NCBI GenBank assembly: GCA_028564925.1
Contig: CM053029.1
Span: 185,868,786 to 185,932,785 of the forward strand
Direction: 5' to 3'
Length of the DNA stretch: 64,000 nt
DNA from: Lithobates sylvaticus
Lineage: Eukaryota; Chordata; Amphibia; Anura; Ranidae
Part shown: positions 33,351 to 44,825 of the stretch, piece after piece
Numbering within the stretch: position 1 is the stretch's first letter
How the letters are laid out: each line of letters starts with the position of its first letter
Notes under the pieces: model-generated
What the model was told of the DNA's origin: nothing
The model's database searches: none
What the model saw: only the letters and a program-made list of their open reading frames with translations
Translations under genes and position numbers: made by a program

Positions 33351-33871
33351 CTCCCAGTCTTCAGAGTCCAGCTAAGGGACATCAATGGACCACCTCTGGC
33401 AAAGCATCGAGAGGTCCTGGAGAGGATACCCTGAGGAGGTGTGCATATAGGGTAGAAGTGGGTTTCTCTGAGCAATCATAACATAGGATTTTTTCTAGAT
33501 TCGAGGATACCAACTGAGTTTCCCCAGAGGGAAATTGAATCTTGAAAGCATGAGACAACTGTAGGAAACGAAAAAGGTTAGAGGCGAGGACATTATGATT
33601 AGAAACAAAAGTCAAATGGGCGAATGGATAGGTCTGTAGTGACATCTTTCACAAGCTTGATGTTAAATTTGGTCCAAGCCGCAGGCTCAGGAATTAAAAA
33701 AAATAGGGTAACGTGGGATTATTCCTTAGCGGAGTATTAGGGGAGACTGCGGTTCCTGGATATCGCTCACAGGCAAGTCCCGTCTTCCAGGCCCAAAGAG
33801 TGGTGTGCATTGAGGGTGTTAATATGGAGCTCTGGGGCTACGGAAGGGCAGACACTGAATGGCTCCCACTG

Positions 33872-33977
33872 AGTCTTTAATGCGTCCATCAATGCTGGGG
33901 GTCTTTAATGTGTCCACTAACATCAATGCTTGGGGGTCTTTAATGTGTCCACTGACATCAATGCTGGGGGGTCTCTA
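33872..33977. repeat. detached three-unit piece of the 34-bp minisatellite
   Basis: Three units in the same variant order as 32470-32577 and 32960-33066, 520 bp outside the hAT element and just beyond the LINE-1 remnant. Confidence 0.9.
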
Positions 33978-34424
33978 TTGTATACACACACAACGCCGCC
34001 ACTCGGATCTGGGTGCATTGAAATGTGAGTGTTTTTTTCGTTCATCTTGGTGCAATAAAATTTGATATTTACATGCAGAGAGCACTAGATCGTTCTTTTT
34101 ATTTCCTATCTATGTGGACTACTCTGGATTTGGTGTTGGCTGAAACTGGAACTAAGATTGCTGCTGTTTATTTGCCACTGTCAGCGCTGCTGTGTACTGC
34201 TTTGTGACCTGTCTCAGGTCGAAGCAGGGAGGTGAGAGGCCACCTTATTTCTGGTGAAGGGACCACGAGCACTCTTTTTTCTGGAGTTATCCTGGCTTGA
34301 AATCACTCCACTGGAGGAATTAGAAGTGTGTTCTTTTCTGCACATGCACTTTATCTGGAACTTTTAATTACATTTCTGGGACTATTTGCCATTTATTTAT
34401 TCATGTTTTGCGCTGCACTATTCT
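33978..34424. other. unassigned repeat-like DNA
   Basis: Contains GTGCAATAAAATTTG near 34050 and an AT-rich tail TTATTTATTCATGTTTTGCG near 34392. A similar composition is found at 1640-1810. No gene. Confidence 0.4.
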
Positions 34425-35893
34425 ATTATTAAATTATAATGGCAACAGAAACTACCCAAATGACCCTGATCAAAAGTTTACATATCCCAGTTCTTAATAC
34501 CGTGTATTGCCCCCTTTAATATCAATGACAGCTTGAAGTCTTTTGTGGTATTTGTGGATGAGGTTCTTTATCTTCTCAGATGGTAAAGCTGCCCATTCCT
34601 CTTGGCAAAAAGCCTCCAGTTCCTGTAAATTCTTCGGCTGTCTTGCATGAACTGCATGTTTGAGATCTCCCCAGAGTGGCTCAATGATATTGAGGTCAGG
34701 AGACTGAAATGGCCACTCCAGAACCTTCACTTTATTCTGCTGTAGCCAATGACAGGTCGACTTGGCCTTGTGTTTTGGATCATTGTCATGCTGGAATGTC
34801 CAAGTATGTCTCATGCACAGCTTCCTGGCTGATGAATGCAAATGTTCCTCCAATATTTTTTGACAACATACTGCATTCATTTTGCCATTAATTTTGACCA
34901 AATTGCCTTTGTAGCTCACACATTCCAAAAACATCAGCCATCCACCTCCGTGTTTCACAGTAGGAATGGTGTACCTTTCATCATAGGCCTTGTTGACTCC
35001 TCTCCAAATGTAGCATTTATGGTTGTGGCCAAAAAGCTAAATTTTGGTCTCATCACTCCAAATGTCTTTGTGGCAGAAGATTTGAGGGTTGTCTCTGTGC
35101 TGTTTGGCATATTATAAGTGGGATACTTTGTGGCATTTGCGTAGTAATGGCCTTCCGGCGACTCAACCATGCAGCCCATCTTTCTTCAAGTGCCTCCTTA
35201 TTGTGCATCTTGAAACAGCCGCACCACATGTTTTCAGAAAGTCCTGTATTTCACCTGAAGTTATTTGTGAGTTTTTCTTTGCATTCCGAACTATTTTCCT
35301 GGCAGTTGTGGCTGAAATATTAGTTGGTCTACCTGAGGGTTGTTTGTTTCAACAGAACCCCTAATTTTCCACTTATTGATTAGAGTTTGAACACTGCTAA
35401 TTGGCATTCTCAATTCCTTGGATATCTTTCCTGTTTTATACAGTTCAACTACCTTTTCCCCGCAGATCCTTTGTTGTTACAATTCTTTTGCTTTCCCCAT
35501 GACTCAGAATCCAGAAACGTCAGTGCAGCACTGGATGAAAGATGCAAGGGTCTGTCAGGAGTCCATAAACTCATTTACCTTTTATACACACTCTAATTAC
35601 AAGCAAACAGATCACAGGTGAGGATGGTTACCTTTAATAGCCATTCAAACCCCTTTTTGTCAACTTGTGTGCATGTTATCAGGCCAAAATCACCAGGGTA
35701 TGTACATTTTTGATCAGGGTCATTTGGGTAGTTTCTATTGCCATTATGATTTAAAAAGAGTAAACACAGTTGATTGATAATAAATTACTTCACCCAAACA
35801 CTAACCATGAGTGAAAGACATGTTTTTGTGTTATCATTCATATTCTCTGAAAAATGTTGCCAGGATATGTAAACTTATGAGCACAACAGTATC
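34425..35893 (-). mobile_element. Tc1/mariner element, minus strand
   Basis: The outer 5' terminus TTGTGCTCATAAGTTTACAT is present at the right (about 35867-35893). Inner inverted blocks (CAGAAACTACCCAAATGACC at 34447, its complement at 35720) are seen at both sides. The outermost part of the left terminal repeat is missing, so the element is truncated there. Confidence 0.92.
34494..35500 (-). pseudogene. Tc1 transposase, broken
   Basis: The ATG at 35500 starts MGKAKEL, followed by an immediate stop. The C-terminal 154 codons are open (34494-34958): FQHDNDPKHKAK with the second Asp, SPDLNIIEPLWGDLK with the Glu, ending DIKGGNTRY. The first Asp motif (SDETK) lies near 35050 in another frame. 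DD34E family; at least two breaks, so inactive. Confidence 0.92.
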
Positions 35894-36041
35894 TAGAAGG
35901 AAGAGGCTTTACTTCAGATTATGTCCTTTATGTCATACATACCTGAAAGGAACTGTTGATGTGTTACCCTTTGTGTTCTGTAAATACCAGGGCCAGATTA
36001 AGGGGCAACTAATGCCTTATGCATAGCATAACAATGACGCC

Positions 36042-36211
36042 TAGGGTTGCCACCTCATCCCTTTAAACCCAAACACATATTAATTACACAGGTTCTGTGG
36101 CTGATTAAAGTTGTAATTAAACTCACTTGGTGCCTTATCTGCATTTAATTAGCCTCAGAACCTGTGTAATTCAAAGGTGTTCGGGTTTAAAGGGATGAGG
36201 TGGCAACTCTA
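36042..36211. mobile_element. 170-bp hAT-type MITE
   Basis: Terminal inverted repeats of over 50 bp starting TAGGGTTGCCACCTCATCCC. Perfect 8-bp duplication ATGACGCC (36034-36041, 36212-36219). Non-coding; the two arms make up most of it. Confidence 0.95.
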
Positions 36212-36219
36212 ATGACGCC

Positions 36220-36637
36220 CCCTTCGCATCCCATCCTTCCCCTCCACAGATGTATACTTACAGAGATCCAACTTCCCCAACCTTTATTTATTTATAGCCA
36301 ATGCCACAGGACCTCTCTTTCCAGGTCATCCAGTTGTATTACAGCCTAGTAGACTTCTTCTATCAGTCAGCATTGTTCCAAGTTATTTCTGTTGACTACA
36401 AAGCACCCCTCCTTCTCTGTTATGGAAAGGAGAGGTGTTATACAGTCCTAATAGTATGGACACTCTGGCCTCAGTGCCGCCACCTCCTAGGGCTGATTTA
36501 TGTACCTGTTTCTGAAAGCTACATGAATTTGTTGCAAACACCAACAATTTCAGTGCAGAGGTGCAATAGAATTCCAAAGAGTGTCTTTGACACGCTGTAT
36601 AAGTTTCAAAGTATTTGGTTAGCTTGTATTTCTGCTT
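36220..36637. other. unassigned DNA
   Basis: A 119-codon forward frame (36301-36660) has no motif I recognise and runs into a repeat tail; I do not call it a gene. Confidence 0.4.
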
Positions 36638-37062
36638 TACATAGTTACATAGTTACATAGTTACATAGTTAGCTAGGCCGAAAAAAGACACAAGTCCATC
36701 CAGTTCAACCATAAAAAAAAAAGAAATAATAAATAAAAATAAAATATATCGTACAATCCAATAAACCCCATTCTATACCCACAGTTGATCCAGAGGAAGG
36801 CAAAAACAAAAAACAAAAGAGCATGCTCCAATCTGCTACAGCAGCGGGAAAAAAATCCCTTCCTGATCCCCCTAGAGGCAATCGGATTTTCCCTGTATCA
36901 ACTTTACCTATAAATGTGAGTACCCAGTTATATTATGTACATTTAGGAAAGTATCCAGGCCTTTCTTAAAGCAATCTACTGAGTTAGCCAGAACCACCTC
37001 TGGAGGGAGTCTATTCCATATTTTCACAGCACTTACTGTGAAGAAACCTTTCAGTATTTGCC
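36638..37062 (-). pseudogene. CR1/L2-type LINE 3' end
   Basis: On the minus strand an uninterrupted stretch reads FFTVSAVKIWNRLPPEVVLA then NSVDCFKKGLDTF. This is the C-terminal signature of CR1/L2-clade ORF2. The 3' UTR follows and ends in GGTTGAACTGGATGGACTTG and (CTATGTAA)n, a microsatellite tail in place of poly(A). The same tail is on the SINE at 8182-8557, so this LINE family is a plausible partner for that SINE. 5' truncated. Confidence 0.9.
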
Positions 37063-37515
37063 GTAAAGCAGTATTAAACCCCAAAACATATATGTGTATC
37101 TATAGATATATCTGGCTATATATAGATATATATCTATATATAGCTAGATATATAAATATTGCAGCTTACCAATTCTTAGATGTGGTGGTTGCCCTAGTTT
37201 TCTTTTTCCGTTTGTTTTCCCTTATTTTCACCTTTTGATCTGGGCAGTGTGTACGTTCGTTTTCAGCTTCCTTTAACAGACCCAGCTGTCCAGGAAAAGT
37301 GGTAGTTAGAAGGTTGAAACATGTCTTTTAACACTGCCAGGGAGGCTTACAATGGTCAGCTAATATTCATTTATGAAAAAATACATTATTGCTTAAAAGG
37401 GTGATAGCTGGATTTGAGTTTAAATTTGTTAGTCAAACTATCTAATCTACTAGCAAATCTAGCTAATGCTACTTTCTCCCAATACTAACAAGGTTGCTGT
37501 ACAAGGGTGGCTCCA
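37063..37515. other. unassigned DNA with TATA-rich palindromes
   Basis: 37095-37155 is a run of short AT palindromes (TATAGATATA types). No gene. Confidence 0.45.
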
Positions 37516-37905
37516 TAGTTACATAGTTCCAAAATTAGTCAAAATTAGTCAGGTTGGAAAAATACTTGCATTCATCTAGTCTACTAATAAAAAAGCTGCT
37601 ACTGTGGAGAAGCCTTTTCGTATGTGGAGGTTAAATCTCTTTTATAGATGCAAAGAGTGCCCGGTTGACCTTTGCGATGAACTAAAAGCATATAACCCTA
37701 CACGAGTTCACTATATGGACCACTTAATTATTTATACATAGTGATCATATCCCTCCTTTATTGCCTCTTCTCAAGAGAGATTAAATTCATTTCAGCCAAT
37801 CTGGTATCCAATACTGATTCCACATGAGGTCTTACTAATGCTTTGTACATGGGTTCCATTGCTCCTGCATAGAGCATACAGTGGAGACACCCTAATATAG
37901 GAAGT
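37516..37905 (-). pseudogene. CR1/L2-type LINE fragment
   Basis: Minus-strand pieces MYKALVRPHVESVLDT, AEMNLISLEKRQ and DMITMYKYLSGPYSELV (the last across a stop) follow the order of the late reverse transcriptase and C-terminal region of CR1/L2 LINEs. It has the same ATAGTTACATAGTT edge as the 36638 fragment. Several stops and shifts. Confidence 0.75.
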
Positions 37906-38185
37906 ATGTTACTGGCAGGATCACTAGGAATAAAGGAAAAAAAGTCTTAACAACTAATGCAGCCACCACATTTAGGTTTGGAAAAACTGCAATATATTAA
38001 ATTGAGGCTGGACAACCAAGCTAGGCCATCTGGTATCTTCTTTTTTTGAATCAAATGCTTTTTATTATTTTATATGAAAACAACATTGACACAATACAGA
38101 CAAAACCACAAAAACAAAAATAGAAATCACACCAAACCAAAACCACCCAGAGAAAAAAGAAATAAGTATATATTTACTTTTTTAG

Positions 38186-38334
38186 TGCAGTCGAACGTGT
38201 TGTATGTTATTGAACGTCAGAATTTGGTGTGACCGTGTGTAGGCAAGACAGTTTGAGCGAAATTCCATCGGAATTCCGACAGGAAAACCATCAGAGCTTT
38301 TTCCGACGAGAATTCCGACCGTGTGTATGCGGCA
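38186..38334. mobile_element. CGGTCGGA-family MITE, copy 8, partial
   Basis: Reverse complement of the left part of the 21992 copy; ends ...GTGTGTATGCGGCA followed by TAA. The other half is absent. Confidence 0.85.
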
Positions 38335-38689
38335 TAAGAGCTGAAGTTTGAGAAAGTCTATAATTTCCACTATGGGAGTGTATCTAGTGGGATATGAGAC
38401 ACCCAGCATTTTTTTAACTGTATCCCATACTTTACAGATTAACATACAAGTAGGCATATCAGCAAGCGAGACCGACCCTTAAATGCAAAAGAGAATAGTC
38501 GTCGAGCAGGAAGGGATATCTGTTCAGACTCCTATCCAGCAAAATGCTGTAATTGGGACGCAAGAATATATAGCCTTGGATTAGGAACTGCCAGCCCGCC
38601 GACATTTGTGGGATGCTGTAAAGTCTCCAGTTTGATACGAGGGGTTTTGTTCCACCATATTAATTGCCTAAATATAGTGTTTATCTTAA

Positions 38690-39451
38690 ACCCCCTGGCG
38701 GTAATCCCGAGTCTGGCTCGGGGTGAAACTTTAGTACCATAAGCGGTAACCCCAAGCCATACTCGGGCTTGCATTGCAGAATACAGGGAGACTTACTTAC
38801 CTTGTCCCCTGGATCCTGCGATGTCCTCCCGCTGTGTGTGTGAGCTGTCTCCTCGCTCGATTCACACAGTGCCGAGTGCCGCTGATCTCCGTTCCCTGCA
38901 ATGTTACGACGCACGGGAGTGGAGATCGGCGCCAAATTCAAAAAAGTTAAAACACACAATACACATAAAAAAAATACACACCCCTTTGTCCCTAGTGGTC
39001 TGTCCAGTGCCCTGCATGTTGTTTTATATAATAAATACATTTTTTTTCTGCCTGGAAACTGGAGATTGTCCATAGCAACCAAAAAGTGTCCCTTTATGTC
39101 AAAAGTGGTTTTAGACCAGCTAGAAAACAGCGATAATAAATTAGAATCACAATTCATCATCAAACACTAAATCTAATGACAGCGAAAATTCTGCAACTGA
39201 GCAAATTTCAGTGTTTTTGATTTGATTAAATTATTGAATAATTTTTATAGTTATTTATTATATTATAATTTATGATTTTGTGTTTCAAACTTTATCATAC
39301 CTGGGATGTTTACTAGACTCTGGTTTTGACAGATTTAAGTGAGTTATTCATAAGAATTGCAAGCCTACAATATAAAACGCCAAATTTCCATGCAAAATAA
39401 TTGTACCGCTTTTGGTATAAAATTCCAGACATAATCATTGCGCCAGGGAGG
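38690..39451. mobile_element. TTAA-flanked element in LINE-1
   Basis: TTAA at 38686-38689 and 39452-39455; ends ACCCCCTGGCGGT / GCGCCAGGGAGG are inverted. 762 bp, non-coding. Removal with one TTAA rejoins LINE-1 coding as IFIKINTIFRQLIWW. piggyBac-like by target site. Confidence 0.9.
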
Positions 39452-39545
39452 TTAATAAAGATCCGGATAAGTATCCAAATCGGACATCTGGTATTTTCAG
39501 TTCGAAGTTGACTAAGCAGACTTTTTTTCCTCAGCTTACGGAATT

Positions 39546-40415
39546 CTATTCCATAGTTGCTAAACACGTCTGGAGCTCAGCAAGGAACACACACTGAAAA
39601 TTCCCTACACACATGGCTTTACATCATAGCTTTGACTAAAATCCACTAATACACTGTATTATGAATCAGTTATGATTAGTGACCACATGAAAGCCAATTG
39701 CCTCTAGTAACTGTCTATTATATGGTAATGCACAGCAGCTTGTTTTACAATAACTCTTGCAACTTCCTATTTTTTGCCTGCTACCGAGTGATTCAGCAGC
39801 CTATTTGCTCCTAGTTTTAGAGGAAGTTATTCATACATAATGCTGTTTCTATTTTTGCACGCATAAACTTGTTGGAGAAGTAAAGGAATCATGCCATTGT
39901 GTCTCAGTGCCTTGTCAGCGATAGGATCTTTCCAAGGCACAGTGGGCAGCATTCTTACTCTCTTCGTGGTCTATCTGTATACAATGTAGGAAGGGTGTAG
40001 AATGTGATACACTATTAATTACTAATATTATATCATCTATGTATGTATTATTTGTCTAGTCCCAATAGATTAGTTAGTCTATTAAAACTCTGAGCGCATG
40101 CTACTGTTATCATCACAATAGTACAAAGTTAGCTGTGAAACCAAACACACGGTTTATGAGTAATCCAGTCTCATTTATTTCCCAAGGAAATAAGAAAGCT
40201 TATATAAGGTATTATTATAAATTACAAGATTACATAGCATACAATCAGAACACAATACAATATATACTTAGCACAATCCTAGCAGCTGGCTCATGATGGA
40301 ATAAGAGATCCATGCCCACATGGGTTAGGCCTCAAGATGGTCGAATCATCAGCCTCATGACAGGCTTCCTCAGCAAGCCGAGAGAGAGAGACAGAGACCT
40401 CTGCAACAATCCCTT
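39546..40415. other. unassigned DNA, possibly unique
   Basis: No repeat family or coding motif recognised between the LINE-1 remnant and the next TTAA element. Confidence 0.5.
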
Positions 40416-40419
40416 TTAA

Positions 40420-41429
40420 CCACTGCAGCCCCGGACCAATTGGCAGCCAAAGGACCAGGCCCCTTTTTGCGATTCGGCACTGCGTCGCTTTAACTAACAA
40501 TTGCGCGGTCGTACGACGTGGCTCCCAAACAAAATTGTCGTCCTTTTTTTCCCACAAATAGAGCTTTCTTTTGGTGGTATTTGATCGCCCCTGCGGTTTT
40601 TATTTTTTGCGCTATAAACAAAAATAGAGCGACAATTTTGAAAACAATGCAATATTTTTTGCTTTTTGCTATAATAAATATCCCCAAAAAATATATAAAG
40701 AAACATTTTTTTCCCTCAGTTTAGGCCTATACGTATTCTTCTACATATTTTTGGTAAAAAAAATCGCAATTAGCGATTATTGATTGGTTTGCGCAAAAGT
40801 TATAGCGTTTACAAAATAGGGGATAGTTTTATAGCATTTTTATTAATATTTTTTTTTTTAACTAGTAATGGAGGCGATCAGCGATTTTTATTGACTTTAT
40901 TTATTGACTGCAACATTATGGCGGACACATCGGACATTTTTGACACATTTTTTTGGACCATTGTCATTTATACAGCAATCAATGCTATTTAAATGCATTG
41001 ATTCCTGTATAAATGACAGTTGTAGTGAAAGAGTTAACCACTAGGGGGAGGGGAGGGGTTATGGGCTGTGACGTGTGTTGTGTTTTTTACATTAGGGGGC
41101 GGGGCTGACATCTGACGTCATTGATCGGCTTTCCCGATGACCGGGAACAGCCAATCAATGACAGGCAGAGTAGGAAGCGCGGGGAGAGGTTTGTTTACAC
41201 ATACCTCTCCCCGTTCTTCAGCTCCGTGACCCGATCGCGGGACACCAGCGGCGATCGGGTCCGCAGGTCCCGCGCCCGTGGTCACGGAGCTCCCGACCGG
41301 GTCGCGAGCGCGCTGGCGGCACGCACGCGACCCACGGGCAGGCATTTAAAGGATCACGTACAGGTACGTGATTTTGCCTGCCCGTGCCATTCTGCCGCAG
41401 TATATCTGCGTGAGGCGGTCGGGAAGCGG
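40420..41429. mobile_element. TTAA-flanked (piggyBac-like) element
   Basis: TTAA at 40416-40419 and 41430-41433; left CCACTGCAGCCCCGGACC, right GGTCGGGAAGCGG. Shares CCCACAAATAGAGCTTTC and the TAGCGATTATTGATTGGTTTGCGC region with 55272-56427 and 58351-58946. GC-rich right end. 1010 bp, no transposase. Confidence 0.88.
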
Positions 41430-41915
41430 TTAACAAACACACCTCATACACACGCATCCCATTGCCTGCCCAACTTTGCTTTGGGAGACGAATCACAGTG
41501 TCTCTGGGGCGTCTCCTGCACCAGGGTATTTTTCTGACCGTCTTGACATCATTGGCCTCTAGGGGCAGACTCCGACGGGGGTTAAATCTTGGGTTTGAAT
41601 CTCCAGTGCTCCCCCCCTACTCCATCATCTGTCAGTTACTCATAGACAGATCGGAGTCAGCATTGTCATGCAGATTTAGACTTAACTGACTACATTACAA
41701 TGCGGGGACCAAATGTCAGTCCTACAGAGAGTGACACCATGGCATCCTGGCTGAGCTTGGCAATAGTAAACATATGTATATCATCCAGAGATGCGATATT
41801 AATTTCTGTTAAATTCCAACAAAGGGGTTCAGTAAAATAAGTCACAAGTGTCCTTTCCTCCTATCACATCATGGGCAGTCAGTGAGAAGTACAAAGATGA
41901 TTCCTGACTAAGCTG

Positions 41916-42554
41916 CAGTGTTGCCAACCGTCAGTATTTTTACTGGCAGCCACTTTTCTCCTGTCAGTAACAGGAAAAGGTTGCCAGTAAAAAAATGTCT
42001 GTAATGCTCAGGTCCGGAGCTGGCTGAGACCATCTGAGTGCCTTATACAGTGTGTTTGGGTGGCAGGTCTTGTGGATGCGGTGCATGAGTGTGTCGTGTT
42101 ATGTCATGGCGCATGGAAGCCGAGTGGAGTGACCGGAGCCTCGTGTGCAGTGCGGGTCTGAAGGATAGGAGCAAGGCAAGCTGGGAGCAGGACTGTCAGT
42201 GCTGTTTGGACTGGAGTGGACTGAAGGGACCACCTAGTGTGGAGAGAGACTGTTACTGTGACTCAGGTGGGGACGTGTCATGTTGGTGAGGTGTCATCAT
42301 CATCTGTGATCATCCTGTCCCTGAGCTACTTAGTTACTATAGTGAAAAATAATAAGAAATATGATTTTTGCCTTAATATCTACCTTAAACCACATTGCTT
42401 ATTGCATATTGTACTTTTTTGCAGCCTACATATTGAAATTTGCACTTAAAACTGTAATTTTGTCAATTTTGGAGATGCCAGTAAAAGCTTGGACGTGCCA
42501 ATAAATTTTGGGTATCGTATTAGTAAATTTCAATCTGGTAGGTTGGCAACACTG
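41916..42554. mobile_element. hAT-type element, CAGTGTTGCCAACC ends
   Basis: Terminal inverted repeats CAGTGTTGCCAACC / GGTTGGCAACACTG with the perfect 8-bp duplication CTAAGCTG (41908-41915, 42555-42562). 639 bp. A 66-codon frame inside is not recognised; non-autonomous. Confidence 0.95.
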
Positions 42555-42562
42555 CTAAGCTG

Positions 42563-43047
42563 CTCAGAGTCGGAACATCAACAAGGCAGCTGGGACAGAA
42601 GCCTGGGGCCCAGTGGCTGTCCAGTAGTCCAGCTACAATCTTTATGCCGCAGCAGTAAACCAGGGGGACAGCGCAAATTGGTCAAACCTGTACATCTGCC
42701 TAGAGGATCTATTTATGGGCAGGTGGTATCTGATGGGGCCATGGCAGTACAGACAATACAAATAGGGTGCCTTCTTGGTGCTTAGTCCAATCTTTATCAA
42801 TGTCAACCTAAACTACCTTTAGGGTCTCCACTTCGGCATCTATGTCCCCCATTTGGTATGTTCCACTGAGGGTGCAGGTCAGGCTAGGAGTCCGCCCTGA
42901 CTCCATGTAATCCACAGAAAATTCTCAGCCACTGCACACCATACAAGCCCAGTGTGTAATAAGTGATAGGAGCCTCAGCCTACTACCATCAAGGCCACGC
43001 CCCCTAACATGTTTCTCCCCACCCATGGGGCTCAGTCATGGAGGGGG
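42563..43047. other. repeat-like DNA flanking the copia fossil
   Basis: 42925-42972 (CACTGCACACCATACAAGCC, CAGTGTGTAATAAG) recurs inverted at 48036-48080, beyond the other side of the copia fossil. 42990-43045 holds a GAAACATGTT motif on the minus strand. Confidence 0.55.
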
Positions 43048-43327
43048 TGTTGGAAGAGCAACAGCATGTAATGCAAAGTTGCTAATAAACTGACAATACT
43101 GTATGTATTATACCTATCTATCCAGCAGGTGGCACTGCAGTGTTAAAGTGTGTTATTCAATGGCAATGTGATCACAGGATGTTCTGTCTATGTTCCGTGT
43201 ATGTACTTGTGTGCTCTTGGTTCCTGTTCCATGATGAAAGACATGTTCTGATATTCCTTCATGAAAGTAAAGCGTATTGCTGTATATAAGAAGCTTCCAG
43301 CGCATGATTTTAATACTCTGCACAACA
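43048..43327 (+). repeat. copia 5' LTR
   Basis: 280 bp with ends TGTTG / CAACA. Contains TGTATATAAGAAGC, a TATA-like box, about 40 bp from the right end. The primer-binding region follows. Confidence 0.8.
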
Positions 43328-44422
43328 GGTTATGGGTCCCAGGCACCCAGGCATTTGAGAGGATACTCAGTGAGCACAGAGAAGTCTGTGAGTACTGTAT
43401 GCCAGCTACTGAAAGATGGCAAGTGGTTCAGATGTGAAGTTTGCAATTGCAAACCTGAACAATGCCAATTACCAGCTGTGGAAGTTTAAGCTAGAAGTGC
43501 TTTTGAACAAGGGTGACTTGTAGCAAGTGCTGAATACAGATAGACCCACAGACGGAGAGATGGAGGAATGGGACAGGAAAGATAGGCAGGCAAAAGCAAC
43601 CATAAGCTAACTAGTGGAAGATGACCAGCTTATCCACATAAGAACAGAGAAAACGCCCAAAGGTATGTGGACTTCATTGCAGAAACTACATGAGCATTCA
43701 AGTCTAAACAGCAAGTTATTTCTGGTAAGAAAGCTAGAAAAGATGAGACTAGAAGAAGGCCAGCCAATGTGTGACCACGTGAAAGCTATGCTAGAGATCA
43801 TAGAGCAGCTACGCACCATCGAAGAGGACATCAAAGATAACCATACTGTTGCCCTGCTCCTCTGCATCCTTCAAGAGATATATACTGCTCTTAGAAACCA
43901 GACCCAAGCAGGAGCAGACACTGGAATATGTCAAACGCAAATTAATCAATGAATATGACCGAAAGAAAGAAAATATGCACCATAATGACAAAAAGCTCTT
44001 AAAATGTACAAAGGCTCAAAGCCCCACAAAGAAAGCAGAGCCTGTTTTCGCTGTAAAAGGATCAGTCACTTAAAAAAGGACTGATCTGGAAAGCCAAGCA
44101 GCAAAAGCTAAAGCTAGCCATAAAAGAAAGAGTCAAAGCAGCCACAAAGGAAACTGCAGACACATCATGGAGTGGCACCTTTAAAGTGACACAGAGCGGC
44201 AAGCCAAGTGGCTGGTGCATAGACTCAGGAGCGGCAAGCCACATGACTAGCGATGAAACATTGATTACAGTGCAAATGATAAAGTTTTCCTAGCAAACAA
44301 GAAAAGTATCACATTTTGAAGGTAAAGACCAGGGCTTCCTGAACTGCATTACACCACAAGGAGGTGAGCACAGTATCCTTGTAAAGAAAGTGCTGTATGT
44401 TCCAGAATTAGAATCAGAATTA

Positions 44423-44825
44423 GACCCCTTGCACACCTAAGCGTTTTTCAGGCGCTACAGCTGAAAAAAGCGGGTCCTTTAACTCCAGTGTGAAAGCCGG
44501 AGGGCTTTCACACTGGAGCAGTGCGCTAGCAGGACGGTAAAAAAAGTCCTGCTAGCAGCATCTTTGGATCTTTGGAGCGGTGAAGAAGCGGTGTATTCAC
44601 CGCTCCTATACCGCTCCTACCCATTGAAATCAATGGGACACCGCGGGGATACCGCGGTAATACTGTGGCGCTTTGCGGGGGGGTTTTAACCCTTTTTCGT
44701 CCGCTAGCGGGGGTTAAAACCACCCCGTAGCGGCCGAATACCGCAGGTAAAATGACGGTAAAGCAGTGCTAAATATATCGCTGCTTTACCGCCGCCGCGC
44801 CCACCGCCCCAGTGTGAAACCGGCC
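44423..44825. mobile_element. GC-rich PIF/Harbinger-like MITE, copy 3
   Basis: Same family as 3023-3460 and 52265-52700 (in part inverted order inside), more diverged. Left flank TTA; right flank TCA, one change from TTA. Inserted in the copia fossil. Confidence 0.85.

Larger units (their letters stand above)
29201..33870 (-). pseudogene. LINE-1 ORF2 3' half, split by two insertions
   Basis: Minus-strand LINE-1 in three parts. 33359-33870: late reverse transcriptase/connector, with MHTTLWAWKTGL and LEKILCYDCSEK. 30763-31127: DWEDIWDYPFKIL, LIQFKLVHRAYLTPHRVHKM and the terminal knuckle CWHCDCPQGDFIYIFWSCP. 29201-29656: the C-terminus (PFWKQLVNNALPYHKDTYAH) with its stop near 29508, a 3' UTR, and a poly(A) end at 29201-29210. 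Removing each insert and one target copy gives a continuous frame (LDSEDWEDIWD across one join, LCRKKQTPPS across the other). The upstream part has several frame breaks. 5' truncated near 33870. Confidence 0.92.
38041..39545 (-). pseudogene. LINE-1 ORF2 3' part, with insertions
   Basis: Reads INTIFRQLIWWNKTPRIKLE then GGLAVPNPRLYILASQLQHF, the conserved 'IWxxKxPRIK...GGLxxPN' block after the reverse transcriptase; upstream TRCPIWILIRIFI lies beyond a TTAA element. Further on VWDTVKKMLGVSYPT. Poly(A) end at 38041-38048. Interrupted by 38690-39451, and in the 3' UTR by a partial MITE. Confidence 0.85.

Noticed and set aside
36301-36660. 119-codon forward frame as a possible host exon
   Set aside because: No motif, no splice signals that I could support, and the end runs into the tail of a LINE.
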